This document shows, piece by piece, positions 45,180 through 56,751 of a stretch of DNA of 64,000 nt. The stretch lies in the NCBI GenBank assembly GCA_036245805.1, contig BTRK01000003.1, positions 35,667,215-35,731,214 of the forward strand, in the 5' to 3' direction. Origin of the DNA: Pristionchus mayeri (Eukaryota; Nematoda; Chromadorea; Rhabditida; Neodiplogasteridae). Positions within the stretch are counted from its first letter, which is position 1, and every line of letters starts with the position of its first letter. The translations under genes and the position numbers were made by a program. The notes under the pieces were generated by a model. The model was given only the letters and a program-made list of their open reading frames with translations. It was not told the DNA's origin and searched no databases.

Positions 45180-47317
45180 AAAGTACTCTCCATGCATGGA
45201 ATGATTTTTCGTCACGCCCGCACTGGATTCCCCTTCATCCATGTCAGCCGTATCATTTTAATGGACTAAATCTTGAATTTCCACTGAAGACAGTCGGAAT
45301 GGTTTGATTCGAGATATTAATAAAATCAATCCAAAAAATTCAACACGGAAATACTTGCTGATCTGTGATAAGGAATAATTAAGAGGGCTTCAAATCCATA
45401 TTTTTCATTTTTCTTTCTTTTTAATTTTGTGTATTCTTATTATCGCAAGAGCCTACGAGGAACTGTAGAACGATCGAAAACTTACACTATAAAATACAGT
45501 TGAAACCTATATCCGAACGGCAATCAAAGTAGCATTTGTTTCAGATCTGCGATGAATACTCGATCATGATTCTAAGATATTACACGAAATATCTTTTCAG
45601 AGATTACGCTCTTCTTATTTTTATTTTTAGACATGGTTAGGAACACTTGATAAGACGAATATCTAAATTGAAAAAATTAAGCCCATGAGTAAATCTCTGG
45701 TTTTGCGGATATGTTTCAGTAGGCAAAGCCATTGATTCAGGGCTAACGACTGTGATCCCAGTGCATTCAGGAAAATTAACAAAAAATGATCGAGCCACTA
45801 TAAAACTGTTGTTCGACGGGTTATTCACGGAGTTCTTGATCCGACAGCAGGCGTTCCCCTACCTCGAAATGTTTGTAAAATACTTTCAAGCGTCTGATAT
45901 AATCTGAGTTTGACAGCTAACTGAAGGGGTGATAGTTATGAGAGTCTTCAGTTTGATTTTATCGTAAAAAGAAGAGATGAAAATTGTATGCGTGTAAGAT
46001 AGTTGAGGCATAATTTACCCCGGCGCGCAGCCAAGGCAATTATGGCGTGGATTCGAGAAATTACCATTTCCGGAAAGGCTCCTGAATCCTTTTTCAGGAC
46101 CGAACCGTAAACTTATGGATAGATAATGATCAGAATCAGGATGATGCACGAAGCAACAAAGCGCAACTCGGAGCGACTGGGTCATAAACTATTCTTCCAA
46201 TAAAACTTGTTTTAGCTGCGTTATTCACAGAAGTGTTGCTTCAAATTTTAATTTAAAAAACGGCACTTTTTCACGATATAATGCGTGTTTATGTGTCTTT
46301 CTTCAAATTCTGGTAGTAATTTTTCAGTCAGGGGCGCACAGTTAATTCATGAAAATAATCTCTTCAGGATGATGCGTGAGGCGACGAAGCGCAACTCAGA
46401 ATGGCTGGTTCCTCTTCTGAAGAAGGCGGCGATCGTCGAGGCAGAGACGATGGCCATCTACGGGTTACTGTTCTGGCCGAGCTGTAAGCACAGTCCTTCA
46501 TTTCCCACTCGCCCTTCCAGCAAATCTCCTACTTTATCATAGACACTGGGTGGAATAAGAACTATTTCGTAGTGACGTAATAGTTCTCATTCGACTTACA
46601 AGGGAAATTCGCGGAGTGTCCGTATAGTTTCATAACGAGACCTAGCGCATTCGAAAGAGGAGAAAATTCTAAGAACTTCTATAGTTTTCAAATTTGCGGA
46701 ACGCTCATGTGGAGGCCTGGGATGTATGGGAGTTTAGGAACATAGTCTCAGAAATTGCATATTTTTTGGCCTTTCGAACGTGTTCGCCACTATGAGCGCA
46801 CTCCGCGACCTTCCCTTGTTAGTGTCCTTCACATGTATACCCGGGAAGATACCAAATATTTGTTCGCAAGACATCGTTTCTTCATTCTTTGTTTTCACTC
46901 GAAAATCATACGAGTGACAGACTACAATTAGTGCCTTAAATTTTCAGACCTCTCCAACTCCTCTCTTCGAGTGCGGGAGACCTGCTACAAGTACCACCTA
47001 CGCATCTTCCAGGAGTTGAACCAGCACTACAAGTGCGCTTGTCCACTATATTTAATCGTGTTATTTCTTGGAAAAGTGATTATTCTGTGCAGGAAAACGG
47101 GGCGGACTGACTACTTCGCACGTGTTTCTTACGTTACTTCTATCCTATTATGTGTACAGGTAGCCAATTTAAATTTCCTTATTTTTAAGATATTTAAAAA
47201 ATACAAAGAAAATGAAAAATACAGGCGGCGATTCAGCGGCTGAAGGAGGGCATGGTCGTCTATCGATTGCTGGATGTGTATAGTGGTGATGAGTTGGTGT
47301 ACAATGTGGTTAAGTGA
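45180..47317 (+). pseudogene. nuclear hormone receptor copy D, 5'-truncated, 3' exons intact
   Basis: The four C-terminal exons 46368-46483, 46948-47032, 47093-47159 and 47225-47317 have the same lengths and phases as copy A and no stop: MMREATKRNSEWLVPLLKKA, AAIVEAETMAIYGLLFWPS, YLSNSSLRVRETCYKYHLRI, KTGRTDYFARVSYVTSILLC, AAIQRLKEGMVVYRLLDVYS. Upstream, 45718-45905 is open (GKAIDSGLTTVIPVHSGKLT, then LLFDGLFTEFLIRQQAFPYL) and may be another ligand-binding exon; copies B and C have broken versions. The 45180-45530 part matches 13425-13800 of copy A but has stops in the AYEEL exon. No zinc-finger exons exist between this and the hlh-11 psi3 start, so it cannot be a normal receptor. A DNA-binding-domain-less product is possible but unsupported. 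Confidence 0.75.
46543..46826. mobile_element. MITE interrupted by a second MITE (nested insertion)
   Basis: The host is the hairpin element also found at 36269. Within its right arm lies a 220-bp element, 46599-46818, with ends CAAGGGAAATTCGCGGAGTG and CACTCCGCGACCTTCCCTTG. TTA is present on both sides (46596-46598 and 46819-46821); removing the insert restores CGACTTAGTGTCC, close to the intact CCACCTAGTGT arm of copy C. Confidence 0.88.
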
Positions 47318-48205
47318 GATTAGCTCATGTAAAATATGCGATAAACTATGCGAAGTTTGTATGTTTGATAGTAAACAAGAAGAGAATTCATAAAAAATGT
47401 GAAGTCTCCATTTGTGAGAAGGCATTCCATTGAATTCAATTATACTTCCCCCCCCCCCCCCTGTTAATACAAGTAGAGGATGCTCTTGGATGTAGCTAGA
47501 AGATGGGGGATTGAGGCTTTTCAAGGAACATCAAGTAACAGCGACTCAGTGAAATAAGAGATATTTGTTTCATTGTCATCCAACGAAATTCGAATACGTT
47601 TCAAAGTTGTTTCATTGGCATTATTGCAACACTGTTTTCAATCATTCGCCCCTTTTCTCCCAAAAAAAACATAATCTTTGATCTCAGGACAAGACGGCTC
47701 ACTTTTGCATCAGGTAGGACTACAGGCGCAAGAGCGATTCGGAATAGAAAAGAAAAAATGTGTTTCAGTAATAGCACTTCGAATATTTTCCAAATATTTC
47801 ATAAGTAACATCACAAGACTGTTCTCAATTTTCTCTTTTCCTTGCTCATACAAAATATAAGCAGCGTGAGCTCGCACAGCAAGGTGACATTTCAAAAGCG
47901 TTCTACCAAGTCGAAGAGCGGCTAAAAAAATAATTGGCAGAAAAGAGCGTTTCAATCACATTATCATTCAAATACGTTTCAACGATGTTTCATTTGAAAA
48001 ATCGAAACACTATTTTCAATGTGTCTCTTTCCTTTTGTCACTAAAAACATAATCGTTGTGTGTGATTAATGCAGGCTAGTAGATGTAGAATTGCGTTATC
48101 ACTATCGCCTGCCCCTCGCATAATGCGAAATCCGAGAAGATAATGGATTGCGATATCGGTATCGAACAACCAATTCTATCTGATTTCGCATAACAAGACC
48201 ACATT

Positions 48206-48424
48206 TCAAAACCGTTTTACCTCACTTTCAGTCCGAAAACCGAAGTGATAACAGAACAGATCAGAGTGGGGGGAAGAGCAGGGAAGACGTGCCTGACACT
48301 CTCTCAATTCCACACGCTATCTCGCCTGCGCGAGAGAGCACGCGAAATGAAGAGAGCGTCAGACACGAAACTACTGAAGCAGGTCAACGATCTTACGCGG
48401 ATAGAGCAAACGACGTTTTGTTCT
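48206..48424. repeat. conserved 220-bp block downstream of NHR (copy 4)
   Basis: Same as 24135 and 37120, with hairpin CTCTCTCAATTCCACACGC against GAGAGAGCACGCGAAATGAA. It is followed at 48427-48660 by the shared region downstream of hlh-11. Confidence 0.65.
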
Positions 48425-49258
48425 TAAAATGACATCAGAAAGCGGGGGTGCACTTACTACTTCTACTTCTTACTAAATTTACTAAAAAAATTTAGAGATG
48501 TCGATACCTAAACAATCGATTCATAAAGGGGCGGGGCTATTCGAAAAGGGGTCGTGGCTACACACACATCTCAAGGCGCATATTGTACTGGATCTATCTA
48601 GCACGGACTGAGTAGTCGACGAGGCAGGCAGAGTCATTCATTCTTACTTGAGTCTTTGTGGGGGGCGGATGAAAGTGTAAATGGTGGCGGAGGGGGCGGA
48701 GCGTATGTTGGAAGGGGGTTTCGGCAGTAGGATTAGTAGTTATTGAGAACGGGCTATAATAGTGAGATAGTAACCGGGGAGGGCGGAGCCTAGCAAACGA
48801 AAATACTCAAATCGGGTGTGGTCATTCTAGACGAAACTGGGGTGAGAAATTCATCGGAATCGATCGGAACAGAGGTCAGTTGAGGAGAGAAAAGGTACTG
48901 AGAGGGAGAGAGAAGGAGAAACCGGACGGTAATCCTGACCCTCAATCAGGAAAATCCCCTGATTTAGGTTCTGGATCCAGGCCCAAAACAAGATTATCCA
49001 TGAACTTATAACAATAAAAACACTTATTAAGCATCCAGACGGGGGGAACCGGGCTAGAAGGGAAAACTTGTTAACCGAATAGCGAGAGACGCAAAAATAA
49101 GTGCATGTATTATACTACGAAACAAGTGAGGAAGGGCAACGCTAAATAACTAAATATAATGAGAAAACGACGGGGGGGGGGGGCTAAATATTGGGGCGGA
49201 GCCTAGATAGTGAGGTGACGAGAAGTGTGCGGCAGCGGGGCGAAACGCGCGCGCATCA

Positions 49259-52200
49259 TCAGCGCACGAGCAGATTCGCGTGCGACGACGGCGGAGGCGA
49301 GGAGGAGGTCACCGATCCTGAAATCGATCGATCGATTATTGATTGGTGGATACTGTATCAATGTAGTCTTGTAACAGCTCTCAACTCTACACATGAGGAC
49401 AATCAAGTATCAGTAATAAATACAGTTCACGATAGCCAGGCTTCAGTACCCACTACCGTACCTTCCATCTGCTTGATAGCCTCTAGCAGCACGTTGAGTG
49501 TGCGGGCCGTGAAGGCGGAGGGCGGAGTCGAGACGGGAGGCTGCTGCTGAGCTACCGTAGTCCCCGCCTGCTGCTGCAAGATCTCCATCTGTTAAACGAA
49601 GGAAAGATTATTGATTATGTCGAATACGGTATCCCCGATAGATCGATACAGTATTCTACAGTAACCTACACTACTGCTAACGGGCCCGCCTAGTCAACGA
49701 TGAACGGTATCCTACTCTACCCTAGGGATTGCTTGGCGATAAAGACGCTTCATTCTGTGTATACTCTCGCCGGTTTCAAATTGACGAGAGCGTTCTCAGA
49801 ATGAAGAGACGATTGAATTTTTGTAAAGAGAGGCATGGCCGAGACCACAAAGATCATAGCACGAGATGAGAGGACAAGGGAACGAGGTGGTATAGCTCAG
49901 TGGTGAGAGCACCCGACACGTGATCGGAAGGTCGTTGGTTCGAATCCTCCTGCCCCCAATGATGTTTTTGAAAGCTCCTCTGACATGTGAGATTCATTCT
50001 AATCTTACTTTTTTACGAGAAAGTTTAGGCAATGAGATTTTAGTTATATTAGACTTTTCTGAAGGAATCGCTGAGAAGCAAAGCGACTAGTATTATCAGC
50101 GTCGTGAAACGTATAAACTCCTAGGGAAAATATCATCGAATTTTACCAAGCCATCTACACCATCCCTGCACCCTACTGCTCCTAGATCGTTACAGTATCC
50201 TACAGTACCCCTACAGTACCTGCTGCTGCAGTGAGGGCGCCGAGGAGGCGTTGCTGAGCGAGACGAGGTTCGCCAGCGAGACGTCCACGCGCAGCGGCTG
50301 CGTCGGCGTTGGTCGGATGACCGATGAAGCTGCTGCTGCAGCTGCGGCTGCTGCAGCCTGTTGCTGCTGCGAATCCGCAGCTGCAGCAGATGCAGCAAGT
50401 GCAGCTGCTGCTGCCATCGTCGTCAGCGGGCTGCGATCGCCCCCGGACAACAAGCGAGTCGAGTCGAGCAGAGGACTGCCTGGATAGAGATTTCGTCATA
50501 CGGTTTTGTGTTTCAGGAAGTCGGCATATTGAGTAGAAAACGTGATTGGCAATAGTTGATAAAATTCATGTGTAAGAAAATCTCTATCGAAAGTTGCTAC
50601 AACAGTACCCTTACTGCTCTCGACTTCTTGATACTTTCTCAAAATTTGCTAAATTTCGCCGTCTCTTCATTGATGCACTCTCTCGACCGGTCGAATAGTG
50701 AGAAAGTGTAAATAGTGAAGAGACATCCTTTTCATTTATTCACTATTCAGTCCGAGGCACCGAAGTTTGGGTAAGTGAAAGGTACGATCTAAGATTAAAT
50801 GAAGGCACCCCTCCACTCACCCTGCAGTCCCAACTGCGCGAGTCCACCAAAGGAGGGGATGGGCGAGAGCGGAGTGGGCGTGGTCGAAGCCGAGCCGATC
50901 GTGCGCAGCTTCGACTCCAGATACATGCGCATCACTGCAAAGGGACGGGGCTTAGGAATACCGAGCTTGCTTCGTAATATTTATGGTTACCTTGAGAATT
51001 TTAATGCGCATTAGATGGCGTCATCCGATATTTCATGTTGCACTGTTGATGTTTCATATCGATTACAACAATCGTCATGTGGGGCTGTTTACAATTACTC
51101 CCTCGATACCCATCGAAAAAAAAAATATTAAAATAATCCATCATTCAGCCCATAATAGTAAAGCAGCTCATTTCCTTCCCTATTTGTGCGAAGTTTTCAG
51201 GGGATATCGCTGCATCAGACATTACATCAGATTCATGATCCAACCATTTCATTCAATCCATCAACACACTCTACCATCAGTGCGCTAAGCATTGTCAGCA
51301 TCTGTCAGGATATCACTACTTCACTGTCTTTACAGTTTCTGGCACTGCTTGATGAGCCATAAGTGCTGACAGACTCTTATCTTGACAGGAGAAGAGCGAG
51401 AAAGAGCGAGTAACATCAGAAAGGACGATCTTATCTTCTCTCTATTGGTCTCTTTCATTTCTGAATCTTGTCTAGCCCCCCCCCCAAACCCAACTCGATG
51501 CAATACATCACGGTACCTTGTTCCCGTTCCAGCACCAGAAACTAATACAGATTCGCAAGCTACGTCAGGTTACGGTAGGGTACTGTAGGCTACAGCACCT
51601 CGTTCCCGCTCCAGCTGGTTCTGAAGCTCGGTGATCTGGGGCATCTCCGACAGCGACGAGGTCGTGGGCGTCACCGAGAGCGACGCAGCAGCTCCTGCTG
51701 CTCCAGATCCGCCCGAGGACTGGGCCGCTGCTGCGGCAGCGATGTTGTTCTGAAATGATATGGTTCAGGACGGAAAGGGGCTGCTGAGGAGCACAAGCCT
51801 CTCTGGTTAGAGAAGAGTCTGTGTTCGCACTGCCACGCAGCGAGTACGGCACGGTATCTCAAAAGTCATCGTCTAACAAGGACTGTTGTCTCAATGACAA
51901 TTATGATACTGTAGCTCTAGGAGTACGGTAGGACTGTAGGCTACAGTATCTCTATAGTACCTGCGACGAGGCAGCGCTGCTGGAGGAGCTGGAGGGAATG
52001 GACTCGAATGAGTCGGACTCCCGCTCGAGTCGGGGCTTCTTCCAGACCGCAGAGGGGGGACCAGAGGGCATCTGAAATTTTCATTATTTTTCCTTTCTTT
52101 GACAGTACGTTCTGCATTTATGCATCGTTTGCGTGTTATTATGTATTTTTATAACGGATATTTACTTGGTAAACGATGATCCGATGCGGAATGAAAACAG

Positions 52201-53513
52201 CAAATGAGTGTTTTCGGATGTGTTTCGACAATTGGATATAACTAGACTAGTGCTGCTCCTTCAGTGGTTGTGTGGGCAATGATTCGATTACAAACAAAAA
52301 ACAACAACGTACTATTTTTCGTGTTACAGTTTTTTAATGTTTCCATGATAATATTTAATCGTTTTCAAAATCGAGAGGCTGATGACAGTCGACTTTCGTT
52401 GTCTTATCAAGGAGCAAAAGAGTTTCAAAGTGTTCTCAAAAGATCATCCGAAATTAATTTCTTCAATACTTCACCGTATCTCAGCTCAAAGACTAATATT
52501 AAATCGTGACAATTAGCCACTGCTCACAATTCATTTGGATAGATAATCGATAATCGCTGCCTACCGTATCCTCCTCGCTGCTGCCCGTTCGCTGCAGGAA
52601 TCGCGATCGCTCGGCACGCAGCTGCTGAATCAGCTCCGCGGTCTGTTGCAGAATCGCCGCCTGCAACTTGGCTACAGTAATCCGGAAACAATCGCGGCGA
52701 GACTCAGCAAATTATCTTCACTAGGGGAGACTTGGTTCGTTCGAGTTTCAGGAATATGTAAAAACATTTGCTGGAATTAGTTTGCTAATGTTTTCAGTAT
52801 TGTCGTCCAATTCCAAAAAGTTAAGATCGCTGATTTATTTATTTGGAGTTTGTGCTCTTCAATCCTGATATAGATCAAAGATCAATGGCATTGTTATCCA
52901 CTGGTTCTCCATTGACTAACGGTTTTCTATTAGAGATTAGTGGTAAAAGATCAAAGATCGTTCACTGAAAGCAATTGACCTAAGAGAAAAGACCAAAGTT
53001 CAAAGATAAAAAAATGTCAAACCTTGCTTAGCTTCTCGCCCTCCTTGCGTGGCAGCAGCGCGCGTAGCGACTGGAAACCCGCGTTGATCGACTACAATCG
53101 ATAATGATCAGATACCGTAACCGAGCTACAGTATCTCCAGACTTAAATTACCAAGTATCGCACACTCTCGCCTCTTTCTAATCTCTCCTGTATCAAGCAG
53201 CAGCCGATCCCTCTCATATGTTATCACACAACCCTACCGTGCCACCGTACCCATACTTGATCATACCCTGCTGTCCGTAACTTGAATCTACAGTACCCTG
53301 ATCCTACAGTATCCTCTCCTACCGTGCCCATTCCTACCGTACCCATTCCTACAGTATCCTCACTTTACAGTATCCTCCCATACCGTATACCTGCATACGT
53401 CTCCGCTCGTTGCAGTTTGCGATTTGTCTTCGTATCCGCCTGTCTATGTCAGCATTTCCCGTCTTCTCGATGCCGTTCGTCGGCGAGACACTCGCCGAGC
53501 CGCTCCCGCCCAT
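49259..53513 (-). CDS. hlh-11: hlh-11, AP-4 (TFAP4) bHLH-leucine-zipper transcription factor, complete
   Basis: Nine exons: 53391-53513, 53023-53091, 52565-52660, 51961-52071, 51599-51749, 50821-50934, 50220-50479, 49462-49588 and 49259-49317. All junctions are GT-AG and in phase; the total is 369 codons plus TGA. AP-4 binds CAGCTG E-boxes as a dimer in the nucleus. Residues 24-41 hold the basic region (DRRIRRQIANCNERRRMQ), 42-64 the loop and helix (SINAGFQSLRALLP, KEGEKLSK), then AAILQQTAELIQQLRAERSR, as in animal AP-4. Exon 5 ends ITELQNQLERER and exon 6 begins VMRMYLESKLRTI, the second coiled-coil of AP-4. Alanine/glutamine-rich tracts fill exon 7, and FTARTLNVLLEAIKQMEG is the conserved C-terminal helix. 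The ATG follows TTGCAG by one base, which suggests a trans-splice acceptor. Three broken copies lie to the left. Confidence 0.95.
49886..49958 (+). tRNA. tRNA-like gene or tRNA pseudogene in an hlh-11 intron
   Basis: Exactly 73 bases with a consensus A box (TAGCTCAGTGG) and B box (GGTTCGAATCC) at normal spacing, followed by TTTTT. D stem (GCTC/GAGC) is perfect. The anticodon stem pairs at four of five positions, with loop CACGTGA, where position 33 is A, not the expected U, and the anticodon would read CGT. The T stem has two mismatches and the acceptor stem one, plus a G-U. These faults suggest a pseudogene or SINE-like remnant. Units 2 and 3 lack it at this place, so it arrived after the duplication. 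Confidence 0.6.
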
Positions 53514-53970
53514 TCTGCAATTTGAATTTATTTGAATTTCCGATTTGGCGAGAGTTTTAAGATCACGAGAATTTAGTTATTTTAGGCCAGAGGTCCCGTG
53601 CGATGTATTGCTGAGGATCGAAGCGGCAAATATTATCTGCTTCGTGAAACACAAATGTCCTGGTAAGTGAGTCGGCGCGCTTTTGGAAATTTGTATACGT
53701 TTCGGAATCAGTTTCTAGTCAAGTTGGTCAGCATCGACTCAATACTGTGAAGGCATACGCAAGAAACAAAATAATGAGTTTTCAATCGAAACGAGTCTTC
53801 AAACTACAATGTGTTGATCAGTGCTTGTGAAGAGCAAAACATCATAAAGTTTCGCTCCTGAGCCCTCCAAACTCATCATATACTACGTGCTTCCCCTTCC
53901 TTGTGTGTGATCTACGCGCGCTTATCACGACAGCTATCCTCTCTATATCAGCCGGGTTGGCAGCTCTCCG
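53514..53970. promoter_or_regulatory. upstream region of hlh-11, shared by all units
   Basis: Contains TTGCAG immediately before the start codon, the dispersed ~100-bp repeat (53565-53665), and a stretch (CCCTCCAAACTCATCATATA at about 53863) also found at 27366 and 44847. In the other units this region is joined directly to interior NHR sequence, so it marks the duplication joint. No promoter motif can be assigned. Confidence 0.5.
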
Positions 53971-54584
53971 GACTCTCCTCAATCCGCACGCTCTCTCGCC
54001 TACCGTAGTCAGCGAGGGATCAGGCAGTATGGAGAGAGCGCAGAGATAGCAGATATGTGATAACGAGCGGAGAGAGAGAGAGAGGGAGACGCGTCCCTCT
54101 CGATTTATCGTTCAGAAAGAATGAGAGCACAGCAAAAAGTGATGATAGGCATAGAGGCGAAAGAGCATGGAATTTGGATAGAGTACAGAGACGCTGACTG
54201 GTGTGCAGGCGAAAACTGAAATAGGAACGGAAAGAAGGGAAAGTCGCGAGATCTAAGATGCGCTGCAGCAAAAACCGAACCATAAATTATGGAAGATAAT
54301 CGGAAATGCGGATGGGGATCAAAGATCAATAAGTAGGAGGGGTTGGGCAGTGAAAGAGCTGATGCGATGATAGAGAAGGATCAGGTGACGCGTATGTTAT
54401 GAAATGCAATGTTTCAGGTTGTACCTGTCATCGTGATAGCTACGGTCAATAAAGGATTTCGAAATTGTTACGGTATGGGTACGGTAGCGTTCGCCGTAGG
54501 TCAATCGATAGAGCGCGCTCGCTATACCGTTCGTCATTGCTTTCTTCTCTTTCTTCATCAATTCTTCACGTTTTCTTTGCAGTT

Positions 54585-54640
<56 letters not shown>

Positions 54641-54651
54641 GGGGGGGGGGG
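54585..54651. repeat. (GA)n microsatellite with a G-tract
   Basis: About 27 GA dinucleotides from near 54585, followed by AC and a run of eleven or more G. Low-complexity; open frames through it (RERERE) are artefacts. Confidence 0.95.
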
Positions 54652-56642
54652 GTGATCGGAAGGTGAGGCAGAGAGATTGAGAGGAAGGAGTGAGACGGCC
54701 GTTGCGCAAGCACCAGACTATCTATTCTAAGATCGTCACCCTACCGTAACCTGTTGATCTACCTACCGTATCTGCCCAAGCGTACGGAAGCTCTGCAAGA
54801 TTTCCATGCTGATCTACCGTATTTAGCTATTCATGGAAATTGTGTCGACCTACAGATCATATGACCAACCATACTACCCAGCTGATCTAACCAGCTGTTT
54901 GTGGATACGGTAGCGCGAGTCCACGCGGTCCAAGGCCGACTGACCTTGGCAAAAAGCAGATTCATTCGTTCTCTCAAGTGCAATGCAATGCGAATGCGTT
55001 CATGCGCGCTCTACTCTCCCTCTCTCTCTCTGCTCTCTGCTCTCTGCTCTCTCCAAATCTCACGCTCTCTCGCCTTTCTCTGATTTCTCTCTCGCTCTCT
55101 CCGAATGCCGCGCTCTCTCGTCGCTTCACGCTCACTCGGAACGACGAGAAGAGTAAACTGGGCTGAGACTGTTCGATCGGGAGATGGCGAGAGATGGAGT
55201 AATGCACCCTCTCTAATCTACATGCTCTCTCGCCTATCAGTGAAAGCGAGAGAGTATGGAAATTGAAGAGTGCGCAGAGCCGGAAAGATACTCGACCTTG
55301 AACCACGCTAGAGCGAGATACGAAACGTTGGAACGCACATCGAAGTAGTGGCTGACTCTCTCCCACGCTCTCTGGGTTAGACAGTGCGAGAGAGCATGCA
55401 AATTGGAGAGAATTAGAACGGCAGAGATGGGAAAGGCGCCCAAAAATATCGCGCAACTCAGTGATTTTGCGGGCAGAAGCGAAATGGAACTGGTGGAACG
55501 AAAAAATGAGAAAGATGGCGGAGAGTGAGTCAATGTGTCTGGGGAGAGATAGAGGAGGAAGAAGTGGAAGGACACGCGCTCTTTTCGTTTGCTGTCAGCT
55601 GAACACTGTTGACATGCGAGATGGCAAGCTATGCGCTGTTTGAATGGAGTCATTCCTCGATTGGAGGGGACTACAGTAACCAGGGTATTGAAGGCGTGAA
55701 TGAGGTAGTGCGATACGGTCCTACTTGTCAAGCGTCTGGAGGGATGCACAGAACTATTGATATTGTAGGTGCGAAATAGGCAATGTGAAAAGATCCCACT
55801 TGACAACACCTTTGCTCCAAATAACGGTTGGAGGCATTTTCAGCTGCTTTATGCTATCGCAAACTACAAAGAATCGAACGCGTAGAGCTCTAACTCTATA
55901 AGTAGAGCATAGTTGCATTATGTATACCCATTTCAAGCAATGACAAACTATAAAGAACCGATAGTTAAGCGTTCCAGCCCGGCGACACGCTGGTGCGTCT
56001 AGTAGTAAATGCTCGAACAATGGAGTGAGAGTGCTGGTGCTTGCGAGGGTGTGTACGACCATTGAACGGCGGGCAGAAAGGGCAATAGACAGGGGCAACA
56101 CACTAGGCGAGGAATCGTCTGGCTCTCTCCAAACCACACGCTCTCGCTTAGATCAGAGTGAGCGAGAGAGTGTATGATATGGAGAGAGCGAGAGCATTGC
56201 TCCACTAGGCTGTTCGCTGTTGCGCGTTCAAGGCAAAAAGCGCGAACATGAATGACGAATCCAAAGTACAGCAGTGTTGTTGAATTCCTTAGCTGTATTT
56301 GCATAATTAAAAGGTAGCAAAAATTGCCGTGGACAAGCTAATCTGACACTGTCTTGTACTCGCTATCAGCTAGAAATAGTTGAAATACGCTGTTAGTTCC
56401 CATGAGGTCATTGTGGCAAAACATGTGGGCTGGGATGACGAATAGCTGGTCTGCCCAATTCGTCTATTCGTTTTTCCCATCGCACTCATATTTTTACACC
56501 TCCAATTTTGGAATCCGGCCGCGACCTCATTAACAACAACCGCAAGCGCTTTAAAACCCATGAGAAATTGCAGTCTAGTCGTTATTGAGTCCCCATTTCA
56601 CATGCTATGCTATTTTGAGTTCTGCGCAAACATGGGCAGATA

Positions 56643-56751
56643 GTCTTACAAGTTGGGCTCTCACTATTTAACACGGGTTTCGTGTTTCACGCTTACTACA
56701 AGTTGGGCTCTCACTATTTAACACGGGTTTCGTGTTTCACGCTTACTACAA
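56643..56751. repeat. 50-bp tandem duplication
   Basis: TACAAGTTGGGCTCTCACTA through CGTGTTTCACGCTTAC occurs twice back to back without a mismatch. Either a very recent duplication or an assembly artefact. Confidence 0.9.

Noticed and set aside
50251..50555. Plus-strand alanine- and cysteine-rich open frames at 50.3-50.5 kb
   Set aside because: They are the antisense of hlh-11 exon 7, whose CAG/GCA repeats keep several frames open. The minus-strand reading has splice sites, correct phase and AP-4 similarity.
54974..55809. Long minus-strand open frames (160 and 190 codons) at 55.0-55.8 kb
   Set aside because: They are made largely of CT-rich hairpin repeats and have no domain, splice context or family similarity; length follows from composition.
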